A stretch of 64,000 bases of DNA from Prunus persica (GCF_000346465.2 NC_034009.1:17587077-17651076), one strand, 5' to 3'. Shown: positions 1-16,438, counted from the first letter of the stretch. The notes: generated by a model not told the origin, from the sequence alone. A program made the numbers and translations.

Positions 1-2860
1 CTTCCTGAAAGCTTCCTCGATCGCCTTGAAGAAGATTCTTGTGCCAAGATGCTACCATCTTGGCTGCTACATCCATCCATAAAATCCTCCTCAGAGAAGC
101 TTAGATGCATTCCCGTCGTCGCTTCAAACCCATCATTCCTCACAAGAGACAAGACAGTGGGAAGTTCTTCCCAGTCACCAGCATAAAAGTGCACAGACTG
201 GGTCAGAGTTTGTCTTGATGGAGTCAGGGGGCTCTCTGGCTGTCGGCTCTGCTTGTCTCGAGCCTGCTCAAGATTGGCAAGGACATTTGGTATAGTTGTA
301 CATCTTATAGTTTCTGCATTGAGGTCTTGAAAGTGCACAGTGGAAGCTCCCTATAAAGCAATGAGTCACATTAGACGAACATTCTAAATCAACTTCTTTG
401 AATATCTTCCAAGCACCAAAAGTAAGCCCTGCATTTCTTACATAATTGTTGATGAACCTTTCTGTTACCCATATTTTCCTTTTATTTTATTTTTTGGGTA
501 TGGTTGTTTCACATATTTGGCAGGCAATTATTAGACCTTAACTGGACTGGGCACAATGCTGTACCCACTCATATATAATCCAGTTCAAACATTGATCCAA
601 ATAATACACCAACACTTTCATATATGAGCAATTTAAATCACAAACATTTCCTGTCAATAAAATGCAAAATATACTTTCTACAGGAACATTAAGTCAATCA
701 AACAAAATATTAAGAGTTATATAGCAAGTGAATATTACTTTAAAAAAGGTTGGTGCCAAATTCACAAAAATGCACTGGTTATTAAGGAAAAAGAAAGATA
801 TCAAGATAGAGTGAAAATGAAAAAGAATGGAACAAACCAGCACAATTGCATAAAAAAAAAAAAAGGGCAAGGCCTTTATTATGGATGCATACCTTCAGGC
901 ATGCAAAAATCCCTGGAAGGCCATAGTTGCAACCTAGCTGTAAGAATCAGCAAATAGAAAGATTAAACCACCAATCAGCCAGTAACTAATTAACAAAAGG
1001 AAACTTAGCAATGGAGCAACACAAGAGTGATAAAGCTTGTTACAACCACAAATTTGCAGGAAGTGACCATGTGAAGGTTTCTCAACCAATGAGACTAAAA
1101 TAGGGTTCAGAAAACATTTAGTTACACAATCCTGAAATTTACCCAAGGAAAACTAGAGGACATTTCTGTGAGCATGCTTGGATCTAACATTATTTTTTAG
1201 ATGTGGTATCTTTGTAGAGAAAAAATTACAAATTTTTCAAGCCCCTCCAAGAAAACATGAGAAACAGATGATTACGCTAAGTAATACACCACACAAGATA
1301 GGGCAGAAAATAACCACTCTATTACAAAAAGTATGTCATTTGTAATATGATATCCAATAAATCAAGAGTACAAAGAGTCACTGAGTGGAATTAAATCAAA
1401 TATCAACAACTATCAATAAATGATCATACCACTTGGAGCAAAAAAGTGAAAAGTCAAGAAGTCATAAACAATATTGAATTGAAGCATGAAAAAACAAGAT
1501 ATTATACCTCAACCACCCTTTTTCCTCGAAAGCTCAGTTGCCCATCTCGAATCTCATGTTTAAGGACATTAACAAGATCAATGGAGCTATCCCAAGATTC
1601 AGATGCCTGCACATTAAATGAATTTCCAGTTTTAAACTCTCATCAGCAAACTGATTATCTTAGGATCTAAGGAAACTACTCTAGTAACATTATCATGTGA
1701 CTAAGTACTGCCAAATTACACTGAAAGCTTCGCTTTAAGTATTGGAATGCCATATACGGTGTGCCTACCATCTGGTTTTGAGGATATCATTTCTGAACTA
1801 TTGAAGCCGATGATATCAGAAACACTAACTCTTCCCTGTTAAAGATTGAGAAAGGCATCAGTCAAGCTTATCAACATATTTTTAAAAAATAAAAGTGCAA
1901 ACTGCACTCATGAGTTGTCGGTTATGCTGTTTCAACCAATATGAAAAAAACTGTCATGACACTGAAATCCATCAAGATCAAGATATTAATATTTCCACAA
2001 AGGTAATACACGCTACATGCCAAAAGCCATTTAATCAAATCCATATACCTCCAGTTTAAAAGGAAACATATAATTCTTTTTTTAAATAGCACGACACATG
2101 GGAAAATAAAAGATATTTTCGTAACAAAACAAAAGAGACTTATCGAAGAGACCATGAAACATAGAAAAGTTGTAAAGATCACTTTACACATAAAGAAATA
2201 TCTTATTTCAACATTATATTATGGCAACACCTCATAAATCAAATTCTTGATACATAAGAACAATGCTAATAAACAACTGAGCCATGAAGGACCAGCTGTG
2301 TATTAGATTACAATCCATAGATAGACCACTAGCAATGTTTTTATTTTATTTTTTGTTTTTATAATCAATAATCAATTTCAGACTGCAACTGATCTTCCAT
2401 AAAGGCATGTACAAAACAATGCTTTTACAACATGCCAAAACAAATAGTTGAATAAAGATGTACCTTGAACACATTTAGTCCTTGCAATTCAATATTCTCG
2501 CCCGCATACTTATATGGGTGAGCTGTCTACAGTATATGAAGAGACAATGTTAGAAAATTAATACAACTTGTTAACCTCTCCTCCCTCTTGCAACAAAAGC
2601 TCCAACTTAAAGACCCCTCTTTTTACTGAACAAACCCTTGATATGAAATGATTAAGTTTATCTTTATTGGGTCACAGATGCAGAATTAAGATCACAAATG
2701 GTTGAAGAGGTGGATAGGATTATACCTTTGAAGGGACAATCTCAACAGCTGGTGAAGGGAGATGTGGCTCTCTCTCAGAAATGGAAGACATGCTATGACT
2801 TCCTTTTTCATGAGGCACCAAGCCAGGCAAACATTGTGCAAGCAATGATGGTGCACGCAT
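1..2860 (-). CDS. Histidine protein methyltransferase 1 (METTL18/HPM1)-like, 3' end outside window
   Basis: Six coding exons on the minus strand: 2726-2860 (ATG at 2860), 2464-2526, 1758-1835, 1508-1606, 893-937 and 1-350 (continues past the window). All are in phase across GT-AG introns, giving about 256 residues so far. A SAM-binding motif VVELGCNYGLPGIFACLK is split over exons 4 and 5. It is followed by STVHFQDLNAE and later VHFYAGDWEEL, the order seen in plant HPM1/METTL18 homologs. That family methylates a histidine in ribosomal protein uL3 in yeast and mammals; the same role here is inference. The start lies in the second transcribed exon. A donor at 3890 (CTGCAG|GTATTC) suggests a non-coding first exon from about 4130, so the 5' UTR is interrupted by a 1-kb intron. 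The residues Q-A-R-D-K-Q-S-R after the Rossmann strand are an insert of uncertain value. Family confidence is high, specific substrate low. Confidence 0.82.
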
Positions 2861-3889
2861 TATACCCTGATGTCTGGAAGACAGTTCTCTGGATCTGGAA
2901 ACAAAACCTTGCAATTATCAATACATCAAATTAGTCTATGATGCATTCGTCAAAACCTTGCAAAACTGACACTAAACCAATTCTTTCATGCTTTTTTATT
3001 TTTCTTGTCCAACTTAGACCACCCACTAACTACAAATTGTGTGAAACAAGTTTAACACTGGATACATTTTAAGGATAAAGTGGGTTCAGAATATTGAGGA
3101 GCTGTTAAAGAAATTGTGTTGTTAATAGACTAGCAATTGAAATACAAGAAGGAAATAAGAAGTCAAGAAATTAGTACCTGAACATTACAAATGATACACA
3201 CAATAAAACTTTCTAATACCAACGACCAATGTTATCTGATACATAATACCAATGATGATTTAAATCAAGCCTATTGGTTGCCCTTTCCATAGGCTCCAGC
3301 CCAATTGCGTGGTGAAACCAGTTCTAATACTGGTTTATAGGAACCAGTTCTTGTACTACTTGATAGGAATCCATGGAAAGAACTTTGCCCTTACAAAACC
3401 GGCTTGTAAGAGAGGGGTGCTCCATGGTTCATATATTGTACCAAAATGTTCTATTGTTCCAATGTGGTATATTGGGAGCCTAACATACGGAGATAAATTC
3501 AGAACAAGGAAGACTACACATTCAATCGGGAAAAACCAACATCTTCAAGAGAAATTCAGTTACCAAACAAATTGGTCAATCACCACCTCCAACAAGAACC
3601 AACAAAGGAAAGGCAATTCTATTACTTGCATTCACTAACCAATTCAGCAAAACAAAGAAAATAAAAACCAATGACAAAATGAAGAATAAATTGAATAATT
3701 ATAAAAAACAAATACCCAAAACAAAAAATGGAAAAAAAAATTGAACTAAATTGACCTCTGCAGAAAATTAAGCCAAACCCATACCGCCAATTACATCCAA
3801 AAGCAGAAAAAAAAGAAAAAGAAATCAAATCCCATGTGCGATTGCATTAGAAACATCAGAATTGAGAGAAAAAGACAGAGCAAGAATAC

Positions 3890-4130
3890 CTGCAGTCCTT
3901 TACAGCAGAGACAAATATACCAAATTTAGCAGAGAAATTCAGCACGAGAATCTGAATCCGAGGCAAACCCTTTTTAAATCAGAATCCCAAATATAAAAAA
4001 CGAAGATCAAAGCTCTGCAATTTCAGAGAAAGAGGCAGTAGTGGTTCTGATCAAAGTCAAAAAGCGAACACCTAGGAAGAAGAACAGTCTTCAGAGAAGG
4101 AGAAAGAGGGAAGCTTCGGTTTCAGACCTT
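3890..4130 (-). other. Probable 5' UTR exon and promoter-proximal region of the HPM1-like gene
   Basis: A good minus-strand donor (CAG|GTATTC) lies at 3890. It pairs with an acceptor at about 2894, just ahead of the ATG at 2860. The stretch has no long ORF in the gene's strand. The transcription start cannot be fixed. Confidence 0.4.
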
Positions 4131-4149
4131 AACTGTAAAACACACTGAA

Positions 4150-5363
4150 TTCCCTAAACTACCACTGGAACTTGACTGTAATTGCGGGGACGACCACTGT
4201 GACTGGGGTTGGGTTTAGTGCCATTTTTGCAAATGTTATAAAATGCAAGGGTAATTTTGGAAACGAAGTCCTTGTGGAATTGAAGCCGGTAGCTGGGAAG
4301 AGGAGGAATGGGAGGCATATTTGGTCAGTTTTGTCGTGTTTCGTTCCCGCGTGTAGAACGGAGTGTTCGTCAACTTGGGCCACATGGTTGACGCGTGTAC
4401 GTGGCAGGTAGGTGATAAAAATTGTTTCTCGTAGTGAAATTGGTGAACGGTAGTGTTTGGCTGCTTGGAAAATAATCCATAATTACGTGCACGACTAGGA
4501 CTTGGATAAGATTCTGAATCAGAACGGAATGAGTTATGAACTTGGGATTTCTTCAAGTATTAGAAAGGGAAAATACCACTAAAAAAACATCCATAATGAA
4601 CTACTAGTGGAGACCCTTCAATTTGCTATGTAATTTTGTTAGTTTAATTCAAATCGTGATTCAATGCGAAATTCCTTATTACGGATTTCTTCAGTTCCAT
4701 CCAGATTTCTCCCAATGATTGATTGATGAGTGATTAATAATCTTGTTCATACGTTCAATTATGTTTTTTTTCTACGATTTAGTAAAACATCTATTTATGT
4801 TTTTAGCCTCTACCTTTTTAGCTTTTTTATTGTTACATCCATCATCATGCTACCAAGAGCTTTGTTCTTACAAAGTTTTTCAAAACAATCATTGTTTTCA
4901 TGTGATTCACAAGCTGTGTTTGTGGGCACCATTTCTTCTGGGACTGTTCTACCCACTTTCACTTCAAAGTCTGGATTAAATGGTATTATCTGTACACATA
5001 AGGTGACTTGATTTGAGTGCTGCTGAGGTTCAAGGCAGGCCATGATTTGTTCCCTGTGGATAACGTGAAGCCCGTCATTTTATGCTCACAATTTAAGAAA
5101 TACTTGTTGTCTGTATACATCTATCAATTTTTCTCTATACATTGGACGCACATGAATCCTGCCTGAAACAAAACGAAAGGAAACATGAAGAAAAGTGAAC
5201 AACAAGTACATATATAAAATAGTAAGACAGTGGCATCCAGAGCCAAATTTAAGCTCATAACAATCTAGATATCTGCTAAAAGATTGACCAATCTTGTTAT
5301 CATTCTCCAGATTTTACTTTATGCCCCGGCCCTCTGCTCAATGAGCGAGGCGCAACGATCCCA
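4150..5363. other. Intergenic region between the HPM1-like gene and the 437-aa gene
   Basis: It holds the promoter side of the HPM1-like gene and the 3' flank/3' UTR of the next minus-strand gene. Short ORFs on both strands show no recognisable family and overlap one another. No RNA gene or TE end was seen. Confidence 0.5.
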
Positions 5364-6677
5364 CTAACGGAGAGACACATGCAGTGAGAAGTCATCTTTA
5401 TCAAATTCTGAATCAACTCCCTCCTGCCCGTCAAACTCATCAAGGCCAAGGAACATCTCAATTGGAAGTTCTTTTGAAGCAGAACCTTTTTCTATGGGAG
5501 CTTTAACCATACCGACTGGTCTTTCAACATGAGCTTTTCTATCTTTGAGTTCTGCAGTATCATCTTTCATGTTTAAAGGTACACTTTTCTCAGAAGTTTT
5601 GGTTGCCCTGCTCAACCTTGAAGGCAAAGTATTGGTCCTGCGTGCACCCTTGTTGTATCTTTGTTTTAATTCCATTATCTTTGATGCTGCTGATCCTGAG
5701 CTGAACATTAGACTTCTCCTCTGCCCTTCTTTGAGACCTATGCTCCTATCATGGTGGCTTAATTGAACTGAATCTGGTGGACTTCCAAAAGTTGTTATAC
5801 TTATGTCCTTCCGCGGCGACATGGAAAAGTAATTCCAAGTTGCTTCAGAATTCCAAGTGATTTTTTGTTCGTATGGCCAGAAAAGTGGTTCATCAGTATT
5901 TAGATCTAAGCAATCTGCAGCTTCAGAAGCATGCTCTGATGAAAAATCACGTACTGATGTTTCACTTTGTGCTCCACTACTAAAATTACAAGACTGAAAT
6001 TCATGACCCCAATTACTTTTGTAAGATGGACTTGGAAAATCAGACAGAAAATAATCCAACTTTGGATCTGTACCTGATATCAATTTGTTATCCTCTCCAT
6101 CAAGATTCAATAAAGATACATGAAAACCTATCCTCTCGAAATCTAGACTCTGAGAAGAATCAGATTTTGTGCCAAGTAGCCAAGTAACTATCTTTTCATC
6201 CTTCATATCTTCCTCTAAATTCTTGTCTTCATCTCGAGAAGTTTTCAGCATAGGCAAATTAGATGCCTCTTCCATAGGATTTTCTCTTGCCAGCAATGAC
6301 AACCAAGAAGGTAACAACAGCTCATTTGAGTGAAACGAATCAGACCACCTATACTCTCTAAAAAAGGCAGAAGGTGATGAACAATCTGTAGACAACCACA
6401 TCGACTCTCTGTCGTTACCAAATTGTTTGTATAGATCAAGATCTTCTTCTGATGATTGGCAGAAAGCAGCTGCAGCCGCATCCTTATTGCTGCTTTCGCA
6501 TAGACGAGGACCTGCCTTCGTCATACGTAATCTAATGGGTGCACTTTTAGCACCATTTGATCTTGGTCTGAGATACTCATCTTCTCTTTGGTCTGAGATA
6601 TTCATCTTCTTCATTGGTGACAAAGAGGAAACCCTATTCATAGTATCACGATATCTATCTGTTCCATTGAATTTCAT
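5364..6677 (-). CDS. Unrecognised 437-aa Ser/Asp-rich protein
   Basis: Uninterrupted single-exon ORF with ATG at 6677 and a stop at 5364, much longer than chance in this AT-rich DNA. I do not recognise the family. It has a basic N-terminal third with an Ala run (D-A-A-A-A-A-F). The middle is Ser/Asp/Glu-rich, with repeated Trp-containing stretches such as LFWPYEQKITWNSEATWNYF. A basic patch follows around KIMELKQRYNKGARR, and the tail is acidic (MFLGLDEFDGQEG, then DSEFDKDDFSLHVSL). There are no membrane segments and no signal peptide. The composition suggests a mostly disordered nuclear or scaffold protein, which is inference. Codon usage and length argue for a real gene. Further non-coding 5' exons are possible, because the upstream DNA shows splice-like sites. 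Confidence 0.7.
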   Translation of the reverse strand: MKFNGTDRYRDTMNRVSSLSPMKKMNISDQREDEYLRPRSNGAKSAPIRLRMTKAGPRLCESSNKDAAAAAFCQSSEEDLDLYKQFGNDRESMWLSTDCSSPSAFFREYRWSDSFHSNELLLPSWLSLLARENPMEEASNLPMLKTSRDEDKNLEEDMKDEKIVTWLLGTKSDSSQSLDFERIGFHVSLLNLDGEDNKLISGTDPKLDYFLSDFPSPSYKSNWGHEFQSCNFSSGAQSETSVRDFSSEHASEAADCLDLNTDEPLFWPYEQKITWNSEATWNYFSMSPRKDISITTFGSPPDSVQLSHHDRSIGLKEGQRRSLMFSSGSAASKIMELKQRYNKGARRTNTLPSRLSRATKTSEKSVPLNMKDDTAELKDRKAHVERPVGMVKAPIEKGSASKELPIEMFLGLDEFDGQEGVDSEFDKDDFSLHVSLR

Positions 6678-7025
6678 TTCATTGAAGTTTCAGCAACGAT
6701 CACTGTCACATTAAGATATCACAATAAAGGACTGGACACAAAAAGAAAAATTAAACAAGAGTGGAGGAAAGATGAGGGAAAGTTCGAAGGAAGCCTACTA
6801 AGACCAGCAATCACAGAAGACTTCCAAACAGACCAACAAATGTGAATCATATATATATATGTAGAATATGAATTGATCATAAATTTATCAAATATGATAT
6901 GAAGATAGAAGAAAGTAAAGTTTTCAACTCTCGGAGCATTTGTATTTGTAAATTATTCACACCCACAGAGACCAGCAGCCTGCAAAGTCTGTAGGTACAC
7001 CAAGTCCAAAGGTTGAAGAAATTGA

Positions 7026-7063
<38 letters not shown>
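7026..7063. repeat. (AT)n microsatellite
   Basis: About 18 uninterrupted AT dinucleotides upstream of the 437-aa gene; likely polymorphic. Confidence 0.9.
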
Positions 7064-7066
<3 letters not shown>

Positions 7067-9338
7067 ATAGAATGTCAAAACCAAAATCCAACTACTTTTG
7101 GATGATGAGAATAGAATAGGTCAACAAGAAGGCTCCAATTGAATTAAATATTGGCTGCAATCAATCACCAATGTAACTACACAAAAAAGCAGCTCTTATG
7201 CAGAAATATTCAAACATATAGGTATATGCTTAATGTGTCCCAGCCAAAAGTGAATCAAATTATAAATTTACCATTGAATGTAAAAAAACGCTTCCGAAAA
7301 CGAAAAGCCAGAAAACCCAACAGCCAGAATTGGCAGTAGTACTTATTTCAATGGCAAGAAATTAGGAATATGACTATAAACAGGGCCGACCTTTAGATTT
7401 TGAAGGCCCAGGACGTTGCCGAAAATAGACCCTATATATTTATAGATGCACTCAACAAAAATAAATTTATTTTTATTTGCTTGTGTATAGAGTATTTAAA
7501 AAATGGAACCTTTTATAAATATAGGAAAAGTTTAGATATCAACCAAAATATCATTTTCTGTACGTATATAAGAAAGGATTGAAGACAAACACAAAGAAAA
7601 AAACAAAAAAAAATAAAAATGAAGTAACATATACAATGCTGGGATTGATAAAACCAAGAAGTTGAGAAACTCAAAAGCTAGAAATTTGGAGGTATTTGAG
7701 AGACAGGAGGCTTGGGAGTTTTGAGAAGCCAACCAAGGAGTCTGAGAAATGATAAATAAATATGGGCTTGTTTGTTACACAGTTCGTCTTGGCATGGACT
7801 ATGTTTCAGTTAGGAAAATTCTACGTAATTTTATGAGTTAATTGTATTTTACAACGTGAGGTTTAGGGTATTATCAAAATGGGCCATTGGGTTTCCATTT
7901 TTGTACATTCCACTGTGTCATTTTGCGATTAAATTTTTGTAATTTAGTGTCAGCAGCTCAATAATTTAGATTCTTGTGTAAATATATAGAATCTTGCAGT
8001 TTGTGAGCATTGTCGAAATGAAAAAAAATCTCATTTCTCTCATACTAGCCTTCAATAAAATTTCCCTTTGTTCTCATCTCAATACTCCTTGATCCTCAGA
8101 ACTTCCACTTGCTTTTCGAATTCCAAGCAAGATGAGCACTCACCACATGTAATTGAAGGTTATAAAACTTGACAAACAAACACCTAGCTAGAGGTAAATT
8201 TTTTTGGTTTTTTTTTTATCTTCTAATTTTTATGCTTATGTACATCTAGATTTGCCCTATAAATACAATTTGTCTCTCCAAATCATTAAGTCTTCGTATA
8301 AAAAATGTGCGAGTTCATGTCTGAAAGAGAAACGAGAAGACAAAATGTGAATGTAGCTACTACTAATAGGCCAAACTACATTTTTAGTTCAATTTTGACA
8401 ATTAAAGAGCATGTAGTTTATACTTCAACTTGCAATCAAGGAAAATACTTGAAATCTTTCAATCCAACAAACGGGAAATATGTCACGGCAAGACGTGACG
8501 AACACGTTTAGGAGTATAATAATTTTTCTTTATACAAGCGATAGTTTAATTTTGGAAGAAAAATTAATTCTTTCTTTTACCGATCATCTCTTTTACCAAA
8601 CCCCAGAACTTTCTTCTCCTAAAAAGCAATGACTGGCAAATTCCATTGCAACCATGCACATGTTCGACATGCATTGCCAAGTGATATTTCAGTTTGTAAA
8701 ATATAGACAATTTCAAGAGAGAGTCCTTAATCACAAGCTTAAAAAAAATGAAAGCTTGATAAGAATCAAACTAGGGCTCATCTTAGACATTCGATTCAGG
8801 TAGTGGCACGCCGCCGTGGCCTGTGCACGGTGCACTCATCCTAAAACGAAGGACCAAAGGCTTTTCCCTTCTGCATTCCTAGACATATCCAGCCAACACA
8901 CATGCATATTAAGAAGTGAGAGAAATTAATGATTTTCTTCTTTAAACAAGTTTGTATCGATGGTGACAAAATCATGTCATTTGTGTTTGAAACCAACTCA
9001 ATCTATTTATGGTTAGTGTTAACAAATTTATGTCTTGTATGGGTTTCTGTCGAATAGTGGTTAACTCCAGCCCATGAACTTGAAGTCGAGAACAAGTCTG
9101 TAACATCTAAAAAATGATGGTCATAGCTATCAAGTACCAATTATAGTTGAAGCTATTTGTTTAATGCATGTACTTCGATGTGTTATTGCTTTCTAAGGGC
9201 ATCTCTAATCGAGATATTTGCCAAGTGAATGATAATAGAAAGTTGACAGCAAATGACACTTCCAACCGATTTGTGTAAATCTCACCTGGAATTAATGCTA
9301 GAGTTGTTGACGGCAAATTTGACAACAACGCCAAACTC

Positions 9339-9341
<3 letters not shown>

Positions 9342-9372
<31 letters not shown>
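9342..9372. repeat. (TA)n microsatellite
   Basis: Run of about 14 TA units about 0.5 kb upstream of the kinase gene. Confidence 0.9.
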
Positions 9373-9375
<3 letters not shown>

Positions 9376-9818
9376 AATAGTATCCCTACCTGAACGCAAG
9401 TTTCTAAATTTCACTACATCAGCCATCAAATTGAAATATGACATATTGTATTTGAGGTTTCTCTTGTTCTGCTCTAGGATTATAAATTTTCAAGGATCCT
9501 TCAATTTCTAAACAAAATATCAAGGAGAAAACGAAGAAGAAGAAAAAAGGCAAGGGAGATCTATTTTGGAATTAACAAGTTTTTCTTCCACCTAGACCAT
9601 ACTTGACTTGGGTTGACGGCGTTACTTCGGACGAGTCCACATGAGGCGGACAATACTAACGTTTTGTCGTCAAATCTGACAGTAACCAAACAGCTCGAAT
9701 TAGAAAATGGCGGGACGCCTTAAAACCGAAACGAACTGTTTTTCAAAAACTATTTCCCAAACGCAAAGATGTTCCAAAATTAGTGTGCGTCTTCAATTTC
9801 TCGCCTTCTAGAATTCTG

Positions 9819-9821
<3 letters not shown>

Positions 9822-9858
<37 letters not shown>
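9822..9858 (+). repeat. (CT)n tract in the 5' leader of the CPK24-like gene
   Basis: About 18 CT units end 48 bases before the ATG at 9907. CT/GA tracts are common in plant 5' UTRs and core promoters. The position places it in the transcript leader or start region. Confidence 0.85.
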
Positions 9859-9860
<2 letters not shown>

Positions 9861-9906
9861 GGGGTGTTGAAAACTCAATTGACCAAATTACCCCCACCTC
9901 ATTCCC

Positions 9907-12879
<2,973 letters not shown>

Positions 12880-13819
12880 AGCTGCTTTTGAATCATCTTC
12901 ATCTTCCCCAAATTAAGTTAAGGCTGAAAAAGATTGAACATGAATAGTTTGACTTTGTGTACAGTGAATTTCCTTTATACAAAGGAAGTTGCAGATAACT
13001 TTTGGAAATGTAAAGTATTAGTGTAATGATGAACTATTTTAGTCTAACAACACCAGTTTCATCTCTGTAAAAAGGTACCCCCATTTTTTCCCTCTCAAGT
13101 TGTTGATCTGCTGCCGCTAACCGTCCTTAAAGATACACGTTCAAACACGAAGAACAATCAGGCCTCCATTGTTTCTTACATACCTAGAGAGGGATATCTT
13201 GTATACCATGTGTGATCATAAAAATCAATAGTCAGTGTTCCCCTAAACGATCGTCTTTTGAGTCAAATATTACTACATTTATTCTGTGCTTCAAATGTCA
13301 CCCAACTTCTAGCATGCCCATAAAAGCAGAAGCTTTGTTGCTTACTTGTCACAAATGGACCTACAATTTTGATGCTGATCGATGATCGTAAAAAATTTAA
13401 ATTTAGAAAAATGATAATACGCCCTCTTACACTATTTTTCAAATATTGCACAGCTGGATGAGGGGAAGCGGTGAGAGAACATCCTAGCTTTTGAGAGGGA
13501 GACAGGGAAAAAGGTTTCTGTGGAAGCAAAAGAAGTAGTGAAGAGAATGCTTGATCCAAATCCTTACAAAGGCTCATAAAATAGAGAATTGACTAACAAT
13601 CCCCATGTAACATATGTCACACAGTAGATCTATTTATGTAAATAGGACTTAAGGTAATAAAAAGATGGAAAAAAATTTGTGGAGGCTGAAATTTATACGA
13701 AATTATAGAGCATTTTTGCAATGTTCTGTTGTATCTTAATGTTATTTTCTTTCTAAGTAATACTGCTGGTACCAACTTAAGTTTTATAGCTTTCGGATAT
13801 TATTTTAGAGTTTAAAATT

Positions 13820-14320
13820 GGGAGAGATTTACTATTATACCCAATATAGGGGCCCAACTTATAAAACAAATACAGAGGCTAGAATGAGGGATTTTTGTAA
13901 GGGGTTATAATGAGGGGGTCCTTAATAGCCATTCGATCTAGTGCAAAGTTATTATTGGATTGTTGGATTGAACCCCCTTATTGTAACCCCTCAACATAGC
14001 CCCTCATTATAGAAGCTCTCTAAAAAAAACCCTATATGAAATGGATTTTAAAAACACAACCAAAGCTCATTTACAATATAACAAAGAAGCTTTTAACTTC
14101 TTATAAATTACAAAACTGTCATCAATTTCTTAAAACAAGCCCAACCCCAAAACCTCATAAAAATATCCAAGACACTCAATAGGGCATCAAAGTAATTTAA
14201 TAATCAAAATTAAATTCAATAGGACTAGCTGTCATTTTTTGGGTTTGTTTATAGAAATTAAATTGTGTAGGGTTTATCTATATTATTAGTGCTAAGAATG
14301 AGTATATGACTAAATATCTC
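13820..14320. mobile_element. Mutator-like non-autonomous element with 9-bp TSD
   Basis: 501 bp flanked by a perfect 9-bp repeat, TTTAAAATT, at 13811-13819 and 14321-14329. The functional CPK24-like gene has the single-copy, uninserted form of this site (tttagaatt, near 12604). The ends are loosely inverted (GAGATTTACTATTATAC against the reverse complement GAGATATTTAGTCATATAC). The interior contains an imperfect palindrome around 13895-14010 (runs of ataatgagggg and its complement). There is no coding capacity. The 9-bp duplication points to the Mutator superfamily; the weak terminal repeats leave some doubt. Confidence 0.75.
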
Positions 14321-14369
14321 TTTAAAATTTAGGATTAACATCGTAACAAGCACTACTACATTTTACACT

Positions 14370-14835
14370 TTGCGCGACGAAGAGAATTTCTTCGCGCAAA
14401 ATACATTGTAGTCGCACAAATTTCAGCGCGACAGACATTTCGTCGCGAAGAATCCGTGAAGAAAGACTTTGCGCGACGAAGTTTTTTCATTGGTCACGCA
14501 AAGCGACTTTGCGCGACGAAAAAATATTGGTCGCGCAAAGCGACTTTGCGCGACGAAAAATATTGGTAGCACAAAGTTGTGCTCAACGAAATACATTGGT
14601 CGCTCAAAGGTTTGCGCGACGAAATACATTGGTCGCGCAAAGTCTTAAAAAAAATTAAAAAAAATTTAAAAATTCCCGCGTACATTTTTTGGTACCCGCC
14701 CAAATTTTTTGAGTTTTGCGCGACGAATACTAACGTCGTGCAAATATTTGCGCGACGAAATATTTTTTGTTTAAAATTTTTTTAATTTAAAATAAACTAA
14801 TTTAATAGTTTGCGCTACGAAATATTTTGTCGCGC
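14370..14835. repeat. Left subterminal array, GCGCGACGAA motif
   Basis: More than ten direct and inverted copies of TTTGCGCGACGAA or GGTCGCGCAAAG, often as back-to-back inverted pairs separated by about 5-12 bp. Confidence 0.9.
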
Positions 14836-15679
14836 AAGGTTTTTGACTTTTATTCTTTAATATTAATTAATTTATATTAATTTATTCAAATTTTTACTTT
14901 TTAAATTTAATTTAATTGTATGATTTCTTTTTAAAATTACTTTAATTTAAATTGATATTAATTTTTTCAAGTTTTTACTTTTTAAATTTAATTTAATTGT
15001 ATGATTTTTTTAATTACTTTAATTTAAATTGACATATTCAAAATAAAATTACATATGAAAAATAGTGATCAAATTATCCAATAAATATATATATAATATT
15101 CAAAATGTACACATAAATTAACAAAGTACAATAATAAAATCCTAATACAAGCGTATTGTGGTGGTAGTGGCGGAGGATATGTTTTGATAGCTTCCTAATC
15201 CTCAACTTTAGCCGTCAAAGTCTCGATGATTCCCTACAAAAAAACAAATATGGTCAAATAACCAAAAAAAAAAAAAAGGCATAATCTCCCCTAAAATTGT
15301 TATACCACAAATCCAACCCAAACTCCAATCCCTCCCCTTTACTCAACCCCAAAACCCACACACACTAAAAATTAACTCCAAAAACACATATTAATGAAAA
15401 AAATTTAAAATTTGGAGAGAATATACCTTTTGGCAAGATTGAGAGTGAGTGAGAATGAGAGGGAGAAGTGAGTGTGAGAGAATTAGAGAAGATAGTGATA
15501 GAGAGATGAGAGAGTGAGTGAGAGAGAGTGAGAGATAGTGAAGAGAGAGATGAGAGATTAAGTGAGAGGAGTGGGTGAGAGAAATGGTGGGATTTGGGGA
15601 GAGGGAAAGAGAAAGGAGAGGTAAGAGTAGAGAAAGACATTGAGAAAATGGTGGAGGAGTTAGTTCGGTTTTAAAAACC

Positions 15680-16240
15680 GTATCACTTTGTGCGATGAAA
15701 AATATTATTGGTCGCGCAAAGGTTTGCGCGACGAAAAATATTGGAATATTGGTCGCGCAAACTTTTGCGCGACGAATATAGGAGTATTAGTCGCGCAAAG
15801 TCTAAAAAAATTATTTTAAAAAAATAAAAATCCCTGCGTCCCATTTTTGGTACCGCCAAAATTTTTAAACTTTTGCGCGACGAAAAATACATATTGGTCG
15901 CGCAAAGTCTAAAAAAATTATTTTAAAAAAATAAAAATCCCCGCGTCCCATTTTTGGTACCCGCCAAAATTTTTAAATTTTTGCGCGACGAAAAATACAT
16001 ATTGGTCGCGCAAAGTCTAAAAAAATTCCCGCGTCCGATTTTTGGTACCCGCCCAAATTTTTGCAAGACGAAAAATATATATTGGTCGCGCAAAGTTTAG
16101 AGCAACAAAAAATATTGGTCGCGCAAAGTCTAAATTTTTAAAATAAAAAAAAATCCCGCGTCCCATTTTTGGTACCCGTCCAAATTTTTAGAGTTTTGCG
16201 CGACAAACTGTTGGTCGCGCAAACTTTTGAGAGACGAAAA
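15680..16240. repeat. Internal GCGCGACGAA array in longer repeat units
   Basis: The same motif recurs inside roughly 100-bp units that include the string cccatttttggtacc, repeated about four times. This suggests internal amplification of the subterminal region. Confidence 0.8.
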
Positions 16241-16438
16241 ATTGGTTCGTAGCCCAATATTTATAAAAATAATTGTTATGAATAATAAAAATAAAATTAT
16301 TTTATTTTACAATTTAAAATATAAGTAAGGTTAAAGCTGCTTAATAAATATATATACTATTCAATTTCTTAAGTGTTATACGTACAAAATAAATAAATTT
16401 AAAGCTACTTAATAAATAAATATATATACACACACCAT

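Larger units (their letters stand above)
6678..9821. other. AT-rich intergenic region
   Basis: About 3.1 kb without a supportable gene. It contains two AT microsatellites (listed separately) and generic AT-rich DNA. The short ORFs (60-70 codons) are unsupported. A stretch near 9195-9320 resembles common plant MITE ends (gggcatctctaatcg), but no matching second end or TSD was found. Confidence 0.5.

Noticed and set aside
3309..3638. 109-codon plus-strand ORF
   Set aside because: It lies in the leader intron of the HPM1-like gene, with no domain and AT-rich composition.
15365..15640. 91-codon minus-strand ORF in the small CACTA element
   Set aside because: It translates a GA/CT-rich low-complexity tract (Ser/Leu/Thr only).
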